DNA of 64,000 nt. Origin: Psychrobacter immobilis. GTDB taxonomy: Bacteria > Pseudomonadota > Gammaproteobacteria > Pseudomonadales > Moraxellaceae. A program made the translations under genes and the position numbers. How positions within the stretch are numbered: position 1 is the stretch's first letter; each line of letters starts with the position of its first letter. The DNA lies in NCBI RefSeq assembly GCF_904846065.1, contig NZ_CAJGZV010000001.1, positions 744,001-808,000 on the forward strand, read 5' to 3'. Below the pieces are notes generated by a model, which ran no database searches, was not told the origin of the DNA, and saw only the letters and a program-made list of their open reading frames with translations. Positions 1 through 8,222 of this stretch are shown one piece after another.

Positions 1-2735
1 CTCATAATGATGACAGTGCTAGCGTTGATAAAGAGGATAGCGTTGATAACGGCGCTAACATCTTCAAACCAAGCTATGTCCAACTTGCCTGTGAGTATCT
101 CGTTAGCGTGATGGGGCAGTCGGTTGAAACCAGTGCAGGCGCAAACAGCACAGTAAACTGGCAAACCAGCCAACAAGCGCAGCAGTTGTGTGAGCAGCTA
201 AGCCAAACGCTAAATAGTGCTTCAGGTAGTATGCAAGCGACGGCCAGTTTTGATCAACTACAGTCTTCTATTAGCAAGCTTGGATTCCAACCCAAATCAG
301 CCTATGAGCTGTTGTCAACTTGGTTTCATGCATTGCTTGAGAAAACTTACGGTGGTACCGAATCGGCTAACGTAGCGACTGATGGCACCAATGAAGCAGG
401 CGAAGCACTCAGCGAAGCTCAGCTGGCCGAGATTGAAGCACAAAACGCGCTACGCAAGCAGCATTTAGAAAGTGGCCGTCATTATGTGCCGGAGGCGATA
501 GCCGTTTTACTTACTCAATTGAACGATGCCCAACGTGAAGCTTTGGTGCAGCGATTGATTGATTCAGGTGCTACTTTTGATAAAGGATTGGGTGTTAAAG
601 GGCTAGGCAATCAGGGACTAAGCAGTACCGGCGCAAATGCCACACCATCGGCTTTGTCATTTTCATCAATTACCTCGTCAACGCCTTCATTGACCAGTAT
701 TAACAACCCGCTCAACCAAGTGCAAAGCTTTGAGCGTAGCACGGGTAAGGTGTCGCTTGAGATACAAGTCAATAATTTGCTAGGTGAGCATACGCGTATC
801 CATCAGCAGACCTTAACCTTTGCCGTTGATGACTTCTTAAATCGTCTGCATCATCATGATACCCAAGTCATTCCTGCCTATAGACGTTATCTAGCCATGC
901 GCTCAGAGATTTTGCATGATTCAAAAGAGACGTTGCGACTGGACGAGTTTATGCCGCGTCCATTGTCTTCATTTGTACGTAACCGTCTGATTAATGAGAG
1001 CTATCTACCACTCATCGGTGATAACCTTGCCAAACAGATGGGTACGGTCGGTGAAGATAAGCGTACCGATTTGATGGGTATTCTCATGATGATATCGCCA
1101 CCAGGGTATGGTAAAACCACCTTGATGGAGTATGTGGCAAACCGTCTCGGCTTAATTTTTATGAAGATTAACTGTCCGTCACTTGGTCATGACGTCACCT
1201 CATTAGATCCAGAAAAAGCGCCCAATGCCACCGCACGAGAAGAGCTGAATAAAATCAATTTGGCCTTTGAGATGGGCAATAATGTCATGCTTTATCTCGA
1301 TGACATTCAGCATACACATGCGGAATTTTTGCAGAAGTTTATCTCATTGGGTGATGGTACACGCCGTATCGATGGCGTCTGGCAAGGTAAAACCAAAACC
1401 TATGACATGCGTGGCAAAAAGTTCTGCGTGGTCATGGCGGGTAACCCGTATACTGAGAGCGGCGAAGCCTTCAAAGTGCCAGACATGCTCGCCAACCGTG
1501 CCGATATCTACAACTTAGGCGATATCATGAGCGGCATGGAAGAAGTGTTTGCGCTCAGTTATATCGAAAACTCGCTCACTTCTAACACCGTTCTCGCGCC
1601 ACTGGCCAACCGCGACCTAGCGGATGTTCATCGTCTCATCAAAATGGCGAAAGCGGACAATGCCAACCTTGCCCAAGCTCAAAGCGGTGATTTGACGTAT
1701 CCGTATAGCACTTCAGAGATTAATGAGATTGTCGCGATCTTGCGTCATATGTTTATGGTGCAAGAAGTCATTCTGGATGTTAACCAAGCGTATATTGCTT
1801 CCGCCTCTCAAGACGATAAGTACCGCGTTGAGCCGATATTTAAGCTGCAAGGCAGTTATCGTAATATGAATAAGATGACCGAAAAGCTGTCGGCGGTCAT
1901 GAATAAGAGTGAGCTGAACCAGCTGATAGACGATCACTATTTGGGAGAGTCACAGCTACTGACCCAAGGCGCAGAGAGCAATCTGCTCAAGCTTGGCGAG
2001 ATGCGCGGTGTGTTGACCGAAGCAGAAATGCAGCGTTGGACGCAAATCAAAGCAGACTTTTTACGTAATAAAGCCATGGGCGGTGAAGATGGCGATACGG
2101 GCGCGCGTATCGTTGCCCAGTTGGTCGACTTGGCCAGTGGCTTCAATGCCATCAGTAGCCAGTTTGAGACATACTTAACGAAAAATGATCCTGAGCAAAT
2201 TGCTCGCTTACGAGAAGCAGGACAGCAAGCGCAACTCGATGCCCAGTTAAACGGTCAATTAGAAGCACAGAAAATCCTTGCCGATAGCGTGATCAATAAT
2301 GCCAAAGTTGTCAGCGATAGTATCGATAATGGCTTTGAGAAAAGTCTGAATCAATTGATGCAAATATATAAGCATGATCACAATGCTGAAAAGGTAGAAG
2401 GCGAGTATCTTAAGCAAAACCAAGAGGTGCAAAAAGCGCTGATGGTGCAGCTGGTCGATGCCGTTGAAGAGCTGGCACAGAAAATGGCCAATAGCCTGTC
2501 TAATAGTCTAACTGAAAGCCTGATTAAAAATGAAGAGCATCAAACCGTAGATAGCGATGCGCCTGATATCACTCAGCAGACCGCGCTTATAGCAAACGCA
2601 TTAAAAGAAGCGCTTGCACCGCTGACGATGCGTATGGATGAGAAATTACTTATTGATAGCAGTACCGATCAATCAGGCAAGCTCATCGTTAATAGTCTCA
2701 ACAGACTTAATAAAATCTTTGATGATTATGACTAA
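1..2735 (+). CDS. DNA-repair-type AAA ATPase (DUF3686 family), 5'-truncated by window
   Basis: The frame is open without a stop from base 3, so the gene starts upstream and only its last ~910 codons are visible; the GTG/ATG near 108-113 is internal. The visible part has an acidic, low-complexity N-terminal stretch, then an AAA module: Walker A PPGYGKTT at nt 1098-1121, the Walker B-like MLYLDDIQ at about 1288-1311, and a conserved AGNPYTESGE segment at about 1438-1467. The C-terminal 250 residues are predicted helical and rich in Gln, Asn and Lys. This pattern matches the large bacterial proteins annotated as DNA repair ATPases (DUF3686). Their biochemical role is not established, so 'DNA repair' is a family label only. 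Confidence 0.8.
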   Translation, partial: HNDDSASVDKEDSVDNGANIFKPSYVQLACEYLVSVMGQSVETSAGANSTVNWQTSQQAQQLCEQLSQTLNSASGSMQATASFDQLQSSISKLGFQPKSAYELLSTWFHALLEKTYGGTESANVATDGTNEAGEALSEAQLAEIEAQNALRKQHLESGRHYVPEAIAVLLTQLNDAQREALVQRLIDSGATFDKGLGVKGLGNQGLSSTGANATPSALSFSSITSSTPSLTSINNPLNQVQSFERSTGKVSLEIQVNNLLGEHTRIHQQTLTFAVDDFLNRLHHHDTQVIPAYRRYLAMRSEILHDSKETLRLDEFMPRPLSSFVRNRLINESYLPLIGDNLAKQMGTVGEDKRTDLMGILMMISPPGYGKTTLMEYVANRLGLIFMKINCPSLGHDVTSLDPEKAPNATAREELNKINLAFEMGNNVMLYLDDIQHTHAEFLQKFISLGDGTRRIDGVWQGKTKTYDMRGKKFCVVMAGNPYTESGEAFKVPDMLANRADIYNLGDIMSGMEEVFALSYIENSLTSNTVLAPLANRDLADVHRLIKMAKADNANLAQAQSGDLTYPYSTSEINEIVAILRHMFMVQEVILDVNQAYIASASQDDKYRVEPIFKLQGSYRNMNKMTEKLSAVMNKSELNQLIDDHYLGESQLLTQGAESNLLKLGEMRGVLTEAEMQRWTQIKADFLRNKAMGGEDGDTGARIVAQLVDLASGFNAISSQFETYLTKNDPEQIARLREAGQQAQLDAQLNGQLEAQKILADSVINNAKVVSDSIDNGFEKSLNQLMQIYKHDHNAEKVEGEYLKQNQEVQKALMVQLVDAVEELAQKMANSLSNSLTESLIKNEEHQTVDSDAPDITQQTALIANALKEALAPLTMRMDEKLLIDSSTDQSGKLIVNSLNRLNKIFDDYD

Positions 2736-3047
2736 TTACTACTGATTAATAGCTGACGATTAGTCACTACTGGTTAACAGCTATGATTGATGGCTAACGA
2801 TTAAGCGTTAATGCTTAATTATTAACGCTCATGAGCCATGCTGATGACTTGCACTTATGAACATCACTTATGAATAGCACTATAAATAGGGCTTATGATT
2901 AAGAGACAGTGGTAATATAGTCGGCAACAGCTACTTTGGATACAATGACGGCGAGTAAAGTTGCTACAAACAGTAGGTTGAGCAAGCCTAACACCGTATC
3001 CGATGATAGTGAATCGACTATAGATTAAACAAACCAATGAGAAAGTT
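2736..3047. other. Intergenic region with degenerate repeats and a hairpin
   Basis: About 310 bases without a convincing gene. The first 80 bases contain imperfect direct repeats built around TTAACAGCT/TAATAGCTGA and GGCTAACGATTA motifs. They are followed by a perfect 9-bp inverted repeat, AGCGTTAAT/ATTAACGCT (about 2803-2828), without a T tract. It could end transcription of the ATPase gene only weakly. The minus-strand open frames here are shadows of the DUF2256 genes. Confidence 0.5.
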
Positions 3048-3218
3048 ATGGCGCACAAAAAGAAGAACGTCCGCAAAAAACTCTGCCCTGTCTGCGAGCG
3101 CGAGTTTAGTTGGACTAAGAAGCTGGATAAAAACTGGGAGAGCATGGTCTATTGCTCCGACCAATGCCGACGGGTGAAAAAGTATGAAGGGCTGGGTCAT
3201 CAAAAAGAAGCTAGGTAG
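3048..3218 (+). CDS. DUF2256 family zinc-ribbon-like small protein (copy 1)
   Basis: A 56-residue basic protein starting MAHKKKN. It has two Cys pairs, CPVCEREFSW near residues 13-22 and YCSDQCRR near residues 35-42, separated by the Trp/Lys-rich segment expected in DUF2256. The paired CxxC and CxxxC motifs suggest one bound metal ion, probably zinc. The start is the ATG at 3048. An out-of-frame ATG lies 11 bases upstream. A second copy follows 51 bases downstream, so the two are probably co-transcribed. In other bacteria members often sit beside photolyase or cryptochrome genes; here phrB is 31 kb away. Function unknown. Confidence 0.8.
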   Translation: MAHKKKNVRKKLCPVCEREFSWTKKLDKNWESMVYCSDQCRRVKKYEGLGHQKEAR

Positions 3219-3269
3219 GCAGTAAACATTAACCATAGATATGAGACATACGGAACAAGGGAGCAGACG

Positions 3270-3416
3270 ATGGCACATAAAAAGGTAAACCTACCGCAAA
3301 AAACCTGCCCCGTCTGTCAGCGCCCGTTTACGTGGCGTAAAAAATGGGAGAAGGATTGGGAGCAGGTGATTTATTGTTCGGAGCGGTGTCGGCGGGGTAA
3401 GGGTAAAGTAGAATAA
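3270..3416 (+). CDS. DUF2256 family zinc-ribbon-like small protein (copy 2)
   Basis: A 48-residue protein beginning MAHKKVN, with [10 protein letters not shown] and YCSERCRR motifs. It is a clear tandem paralogue of the gene at 3048-3218: the N-terminus, Trp positions and Cys spacing are the same, but it lacks the C-terminal tail. The AAGGGAG run about 9 bases before the ATG is a good ribosome binding site. It ends 40 bases before gajA. Metal binding is inferred from the four Cys residues; the role of the family is unknown. Confidence 0.8.
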   Translation: MAHKKVNLPQKTCPVCQRPFTWRKKWEKDWEQVIYCSERCRRGKGKVE

Positions 3417-3456
3417 ACAGAACATTGAACAATTTTAATATACATCAGGGACGAGT

Positions 3457-5271
3457 ATGCATCTATCAAATATAAAGTTATGGAATTATCGTAAATTTGG
3501 TTCAAAAACTTTTGAACTTTCTAAGCCAAGTCTCAATCTTGAATTTACCAAAGGGCTTAATGTTATTATTGGTGAAAATGATTCAGGTAAGACTGCAATT
3601 GTCGATGCTATTAAACTGGTCTTAAAAACGCACAGTTATGATTACATTCGAGTGGAAGATGAAGATTTTTTCCAAGACTCTTTAAGATTCAGGATTGAGC
3701 TTAAGTTTTCAAATTTATTAGACGAAGAAGCTGCACATTTCACAGAGTGGTTGGGTTGGGATACAGACAATGGTGGAAAAGTAACTCCGTATCTAAAACT
3801 TATATATGACGTTCGCCGAATAAAAGAGAGAGTGCTACCTTCTGATGTTAGAGCAGGCGCAGATGATGAGGGTTATCCATTAACAGCCGAAGCAAGAGAT
3901 TACTTGAAAGCTACTTATTTAAAACCATTGAGAGACGCTAAAAACGAGTTAGTAGCAAAGAGAAACTCCCGATTAGCTCAAGTCCTTTTAGGAGATGTGG
4001 CATTTAAAGGAAAAGAAGACAACCATGAATTACTCAGTTTGTTCAAACAACTTAACAGTAGTATGACTGAATATTTTGAAGGTAATTTGCAAGTCAATAG
4101 TCCTGTGCCCACTAGTAGTTCAACAGTTCCGCAAGATGGTAAAAAAATAAAAGACAATATCGATAAGTATGTACAGAACTTTTACGGTGCACATGCTGAA
4201 ACCGAGTTTTTCGCAAGTGAGAATACTTTAAAAAGCATTCTCGAAAAATTGACCCTTGGGCTTAAAAATGAAATTAATCTTGGTTTAGGAACGCTAAATC
4301 GTCTATTTATGGCGACTGAATTATTACATTTGAATAAGCAAAACTGGACAGGTTTACGTCTTGGTTTGATTGAGGAATTAGAAGCTCATCTTCATCCTCA
4401 GGCTCAAATGCAAGTAGTAGAATACTTACAGAAACAAGATGATATTCAACTGATTCTTACTTCTCATAGTCCTAATTTAGTATCTAAACTCAAATTGCAA
4501 AATCTTATTGTTTGTTATGGCGGAAACGCTTTTCCTATGGGAAGTAATCACACTAAGCTCGAAAAAGATAATTATAAATTTTTAGAGAAGTTTCTAGATA
4601 CAACAAAAGCTAATTTATTTTTTGCAAAAGGAGTTATTTTTGTTGAAGGTTGGTCTGAGGAAATATTACTACCTAGCCTTGCTAAGCTTATAGGTATAGA
4701 CCTAACAGCGCAGGGTATTTCAATTGTTAATATTGGGAATATCGGTTTTGAACACTATATTCGTATATATTTACGCGAAAATGAACCACATATGAAAATA
4801 CCTGTTGCCGTGGTTACTGATCTTGATATACAGGTCTATGAAAGAACTGAAAATAATTTTAATAAATTAGATGAAAAATTGATCGAGTCTCAGATTATAA
4901 CTAAAAAGACCGAAATGGAAGATAAGAATAGAAATAATATTAAATATTTCATTGCACCATCATGGACTCTAGAATATTCGTTATTGAAATCGACAACCTT
5001 AAAGAAAGAGTTTAAACAAACGCTGAAAGATTCCCACACAAAAACTAATTGGGATAATGACTATGAATTAGAGCTTGCAAGAAAGCTTATTAATGGTGGA
5101 CTGCATAAAACAGATGTTGCTTGTAGATTAGCTAGTGTAATAGATGAAGATTTGGATAAAATCGAAAGTGAACGTGAAATTGAACTAGATCAAAACGATG
5201 ATTACATAGGATATTTACTTGATGCCATCCGCTATGTAGCAGGAGTAAGCGATAATGCTGATAACGGATGA
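3457..5271 (+). CDS. gajA: Gabija GajA: OLD-family ATPase/Toprim endonuclease
   Basis: A 604-residue protein, close to the size of known GajA proteins (about 580). The N-terminal ABC-type ATPase has Walker A GENDSGKT at residues 39-46, Walker B LGLIEELEAHLHP around 302-314 and the switch histidine in LTSHSPN around 334-340. The C-terminal Toprim nuclease domain starts near residue 385 with the catalytic Glu397 (FVEGWSEE) and the acidic pair Asp455/Asp457 (VVTDLDI). In the known Gabija system GajA is a nucleotide-sensing DNA-nicking enzyme acting with GajB against phage. An AGGGA ribosome binding site precedes the ATG. The gene overlaps gajB by 17 bases. All key residues are present, so the enzyme looks intact although its partner is broken. 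Base composition is more AT-rich than the neighbours, in keeping with horizontal acquisition. Confidence 0.9.
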   Translation: MHLSNIKLWNYRKFGSKTFELSKPSLNLEFTKGLNVIIGENDSGKTAIVDAIKLVLKTHSYDYIRVEDEDFFQDSLRFRIELKFSNLLDEEAAHFTEWLGWDTDNGGKVTPYLKLIYDVRRIKERVLPSDVRAGADDEGYPLTAEARDYLKATYLKPLRDAKNELVAKRNSRLAQVLLGDVAFKGKEDNHELLSLFKQLNSSMTEYFEGNLQVNSPVPTSSSTVPQDGKKIKDNIDKYVQNFYGAHAETEFFASENTLKSILEKLTLGLKNEINLGLGTLNRLFMATELLHLNKQNWTGLRLGLIEELEAHLHPQAQMQVVEYLQKQDDIQLILTSHSPNLVSKLKLQNLIVCYGGNAFPMGSNHTKLEKDNYKFLEKFLDTTKANLFFAKGVIFVEGWSEEILLPSLAKLIGIDLTAQGISIVNIGNIGFEHYIRIYLRENEPHMKIPVAVVTDLDIQVYERTENNFNKLDEKLIESQIITKKTEMEDKNRNNIKYFIAPSWTLEYSLLKSTTLKKEFKQTLKDSHTKTNWDNDYELELARKLINGGLHKTDVACRLASVIDEDLDKIESEREIELDQNDDYIGYLLDAIRYVAGVSDNADNG

Positions 5272-5866
5272 AGATATAAATTACGCAGAAAAGCTATTAC
5301 TAGTAGATGGTCAGTCTTTCGATGAAGAACGTAGAGACTTTATCAAAAATATGCAAACGATAGACTTGCAAGCAGTCCCTGGAAGTGGGAAAACAACTGC
5401 ATTACTAGCTAAGTTAGTAATACTAGAAACTAAGTTACCGCTTGAAGGTGGTGTTGGTATATTGGTGTTGTCCCATACAAATGCTGCTATTGATGAAATT
5501 AAACATCGAATTCAAAGCTATTGTCCAAAATTATTCGCTTACCCTAATTTCATAGGTACGATCCAAAGTTTTGTGGATACGTTTTTAGCAATTCCTTATT
5601 ATAGTAATATATTTAAAAGAAAAATAAGTAGATTAGACAATGAGATATATGAAGAGTTTGCTTTAAGAAGATATTCCAAACTAAAAAATATAAATTATAG
5701 TACTTTTAATTGGTTAAAGAGAAAGAATGATCCGGAGAAATATTTTTTAAATCTTAGGTTTGATAAAGATTTAAATTTAGTTGAAGGTTTGCATGGAAAT
5801 GTATGTCTACAAAATAAGAATGAAAAAGTTCCCAATCTTATCTGTGCCTTAGAGATATTAAAATAG
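5255..5866 (+). pseudogene. gajB: gajB piece 1 (helicase motif I part)
   Basis: 203 codons from an ATG inside the gajA 3' end to a TAG at 5864-5866. It carries the Walker A AVPGSGKTT (residues 40-48), motif Ia-like LSHTNAAIDEI and the GTIQSF segment typical of UvrD-like helicases. The last few codons before the stop are out of frame with respect to the helicase. Confidence 0.8.
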
Positions 5867-6603
5867 ATATTCTTAGGTCAGGCTGTTTGCATTTTGATGA
5901 TGCCTACATAATTGCAGAAGACGCAATTATGTCGACTGGAATATTAGAAATACTCCAAAAGCGCTTTCCTTTCGTCTTTGTTGATGAAATGCAGGATATG
6001 GGACAACACCAATACGAGCTAATAGAGAAATTATTTCATCGAAATAATTGTGACTGTATCTTACAGAGAGTTGGAGACATAAATCAAGCTATATACAATT
6101 TGGGAAAATCAGATGCTAACTCTATATGGCAACAAAGAGAACCAACGTTACCTTTAGCAAACAGCCATAGACTTAGTCCAAATATTTCAAATATAGTTAA
6201 TCGTTTAGCTGTAAACGCTGTTGATTATGCGGTTCAGGGTAATAATCACAGTGCACTCCTAAGGCCTCATATTCTATGTTTTAATAATGAGACTATAAAG
6301 AAGGTTATTCCTTTTTTCTCACGTTTGGTGCATCAATATTATAACGAGGAAAAGTTGCCCAACTTTGGTAGAAAGCCTATTAAGGCAATTGCATGGAGTG
6401 TCAATTGGAAAGAAGATGAAGCAAGTCGGAATGATATTTCTAGGTTAAGATTAGAAGATTATTTTACTTCATTTGATGTTAATACGAATAGTCCAAAAAT
6501 TGACTATAAGTGCCTAAAAGAGTATCTGACCCATCATCTAAAAGATACGAATACTCTAGCACCTATCAGAAAAAATATATTGAACGCTTTTATCAAAATA
6601 TAG
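5824..6603 (+). pseudogene. gajB: gajB piece 2 (helicase motifs II-III part)
   Basis: This frame is open from 5824 and includes a DIKIDILRSGCLHFDDAY segment typical of the region before motif II. It continues through VDEMQDM, GDINQAIY and SHRLSPNI. The TAG that closes it (6601-6603) is supplied by the left end of the insertion sequence. The only apparent start, TTG at 5887, is internal to the helicase domain, so independent expression is not expected. Confidence 0.8.
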
Positions 6604-7062
6604 TCAGTTCACAATAAAATAAATACAGCCCATATCCTGAAATAGCTTAGGCAGATTATTCTCCATCCACCCTTGGCGTAGAAACTTAGCTTGAGCCCAT
6701 TTCTTTTCAATGGGGTTTAGATCAGGACTGTAGGGTGGCAGCCATAGAATACGATGACCGTGCCTGTTCAGTAGTTTTTGAATACGCTTGCTCTTATGAA
6801 AGCGGGCATTATCCATAACGATCACGCATTTAGTCTTGAGACTTGGAATTAGCGTGAACTTGCACCAGTCATAAAATATATGGCTGTTGATATTTTGTTC
6901 AAAGTAATCAAGCGCAAACAGCATCTTTTTATACAAAGCACCGATGACATTAGTGCGCTTTTTTGCTTGCCAGTTGAAGCTGTCGATACAGGGTTTGCCT
7001 ATCGGTGAGTATCCGTAAGGTCTTATAGTTTCAGCCTCAAAGCCGCTTTCATCCATATACAC
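6604..7062 (-). CDS. IS630-family transposase, catalytic (DDE) part, orfB
   Basis: Contains the three acidic residues of the DDE domain in order: MDESG near the start, VIVMDNARFH in the middle and LNPIEKKW towards the end. The WLPPYSPDLNP segment is diagnostic of IS630. This frame actually stays open upstream to about 7155. There the reading KTLEHPKA continues the orfA product, so the annotated ATG is probably not a real start. The stop codon TGA lies inside the terminal inverted repeat. Confidence 0.85.
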   Translation of the reverse strand: MYMDESGFEAETIRPYGYSPIGKPCIDSFNWQAKKRTNVIGALYKKMLFALDYFEQNINSHIFYDWCKFTLIPSLKTKCVIVMDNARFHKSKRIQKLLNRHGHRILWLPPYSPDLNPIEKKWAQAKFLRQGWMENNLPKLFQDMGCIYFIVN

Positions 7063-7096
7063 AATGGGATAGCCTTGCTGTGTAAAGCTATCAAGC

Positions 7097-7450
7097 TTAC
7101 TCTGATACGACGCTCTTTTTATCAGGCAGGCTTTTGGATGCTCTAAGGTCTTTTTTTTGACTGATACCTAGGCGTTTTAAAGCATTGTGCATGCCGGTCT
7201 TACTACAGTTGAATCGCCTAGCTCGCTCATATAAATAGTCATCTGGATGTTGTTCAACGTCTTTTAAGAGTGCTTCATTCGGTATTTTAGTCGGTGGTTT
7301 ATTCCGGGTTTGTTTGATACTTGAATCTTTGAGCCAGCGCTGTAATGCGGTTTTGCTAATATTATAAAAAGTACAAGCCTGACGGATACTCATGTCTTTG
7401 TTTTTGACACTTTTAATCACTTGTGCTCGAAAATCTGCTGAATAGGTCAT
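7097..7450 (-). CDS. IS630-family transposase, N-terminal helix-turn-helix part, orfA
   Basis: 117 codons with two predicted helix-turn-helix segments: SIRQACTFYNISKTALQRWL near residues 21-40 and YERARRFNCSKTGMHNAL further on, as in the DNA-binding half of IS630 transposases. After ISQKK (about residue 100) the frame leaves the conserved sequence at a run of eight A residues (plus-strand T run 7151-7158). A +1 (or -2) shift, or slippage on the A tract, would join it to orfB and give a ~281-residue full transposase. Confidence 0.82.
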   Translation of the reverse strand: MTYSADFRAQVIKSVKNKDMSIRQACTFYNISKTALQRWLKDSSIKQTRNKPPTKIPNEALLKDVEQHPDDYLYERARRFNCSKTGMHNALKRLGISQKKDLRASKSLPDKKSVVSE

Positions 7451-7514
7451 TTGTTATTCTGCCATTTCGCTTGTTTTAAAACGATTGTATCTTATTTAAA
7501 AAGAACTGACTATA

Positions 7515-8126
7515 CTAAGAATAGAAAATATAAAAGATAATAGTCCAAATAACTCAATGTTTTATACAAAACGTAAATTACTTAACAAGATAAAAGATGA
7601 AAACGAAGAGCTTTATGCTAAATTTAAGCTTAAGCTTTACCAGTGGTCTGTTGGCGTGGTCAAAGGTGATATTGATGATGTATTGGTAAACATACAGTCT
7701 TTTGTCCCAGAGCTATTAGAGTTTTTTGAATGTTCGGTTAATAAGTGTCAGCGATTCATTACAGATGAAGATATTAGAGAGGTTGAAGGTATTGAAATTA
7801 TAGCGCAATCGAATAGTTATTATGAAGATGGATTTGAAATCGATATTACAAGTGTGCATTCTGCAAAGGGACAAACCCATTGTGCCACTTTATATCTAGA
7901 GTCTTACTATCACGGCTATGAAGCTAAAAAGCTTAAAAATTTTTTCCTTGGGGGAGAAATAGATTTAAGTAAGAGTAGGCAGGTTGAGGCATCTAAAATG
8001 ATGTATGTAGGTTTTTCACGCCCAATGGATTTGCTATGTTTCGCTGTTCATGAAGATAGATTAAATGATTTGAGAGAAAGTCTTGGAAACGACTGGGAAA
8101 TTATTAATATGTTTAGCGAGAGCTAG
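7515..8126 (+). pseudogene. gajB: gajB piece 3 (helicase motifs V-VI part)
   Basis: Begins directly after the insertion sequence; the frame continues the codons that end at 6600. It contains ITSVHSAKGQTH (motif V) and MMYVGFSRPMDLL (motif VI with the arginine finger). An ATG at 7557 exists but would give only the C-terminal helicase fragment, without the nucleotide-binding loop. Confidence 0.8.
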
Positions 8127-8169
8127 AATTAGATATACATATTTGTTATTTTGCTAGTCTATCATTTAA

Positions 8170-8205
8170 AAAAGCGGGCTTTCAAATAGAAGCCCGCTTT
8201 TCTGT
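8170..8205. terminator. Bidirectional terminator between gajB and metH
   Basis: Perfect 12-bp stem AAAAGCGGGCTT/AAGCCCGCTTTT with a 9-nt loop, giving A/T tracts on both sides. It can end gajB and metH transcripts that converge here. Confidence 0.85.
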
Positions 8206-8222
8206 TGTTTAATAAAACACTC

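Larger units (their letters stand above)
6601..7512 (-). mobile_element. IS630-family insertion sequence inside gajB
   Basis: Terminal inverted repeats TAGTCAGTTC (6601-6610) and GAACTGACTA (7503-7512), flanked by TA on each side (6599-6600 and 7513-7514). TA target duplication is the rule for IS630/Tc1-type elements. Because the site reads TATA on both edges, the borders could also be drawn two bases inward (908 bp). It carries two overlapping-phase transposase frames on the minus strand. Joining base 6600 to 7515 restores the gajB frame exactly, showing a simple insertion without further deletion. Confidence 0.92.
5255..8126 (+). pseudogene. gajB: Gabija GajB: UvrD/PcrA-like helicase, disrupted by frameshift and IS630
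   Basis: One ancestral superfamily 1 helicase gene now in three pieces. Helicase motif I (AVPGSGKTT) lies in piece 1, motif II (VFVDEMQDM) and motif III (GDINQAIY) in piece 2, and motif V (VHSAKGQTH) and motif VI (MYVGFSRP) in piece 3. A one-base loss near 5840-5865 shifts the frame between pieces 1 and 2. A 912-bp insertion sequence lies between pieces 2 and 3. Removing the element plus one TA leaves 1958 bases; adding one base for the frameshift gives 653 codons, i.e. about 652 residues. This is longer than the ~490 residues of the best-known GajB. The pairing and 17-base overlap with gajA support the identification. As it stands no complete helicase can be made. Confidence 0.85.

Noticed and set aside
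5840..5870. Programmed -1 frameshift site in gajB
   Set aside because: No canonical slippery heptamer and no clear downstream stem; with a second lesion in the same gene, mutational decay is the simpler reading.
5887..6603. Independent gene starting at TTG 5887
   Set aside because: The start lies inside a helicase domain, the frame is open upstream to 5824, and the stop comes from the insertion sequence.
7557..8126. Independent small gene after the insertion sequence
   Set aside because: It is the C-terminal part of the helicase (motifs V and VI) and continues the pre-insertion frame.
3417..8169. Attachment-site repeats bounding the defence island
   Set aside because: No direct repeat or integrase gene was found at the island edges, so I do not call it an integrated element.
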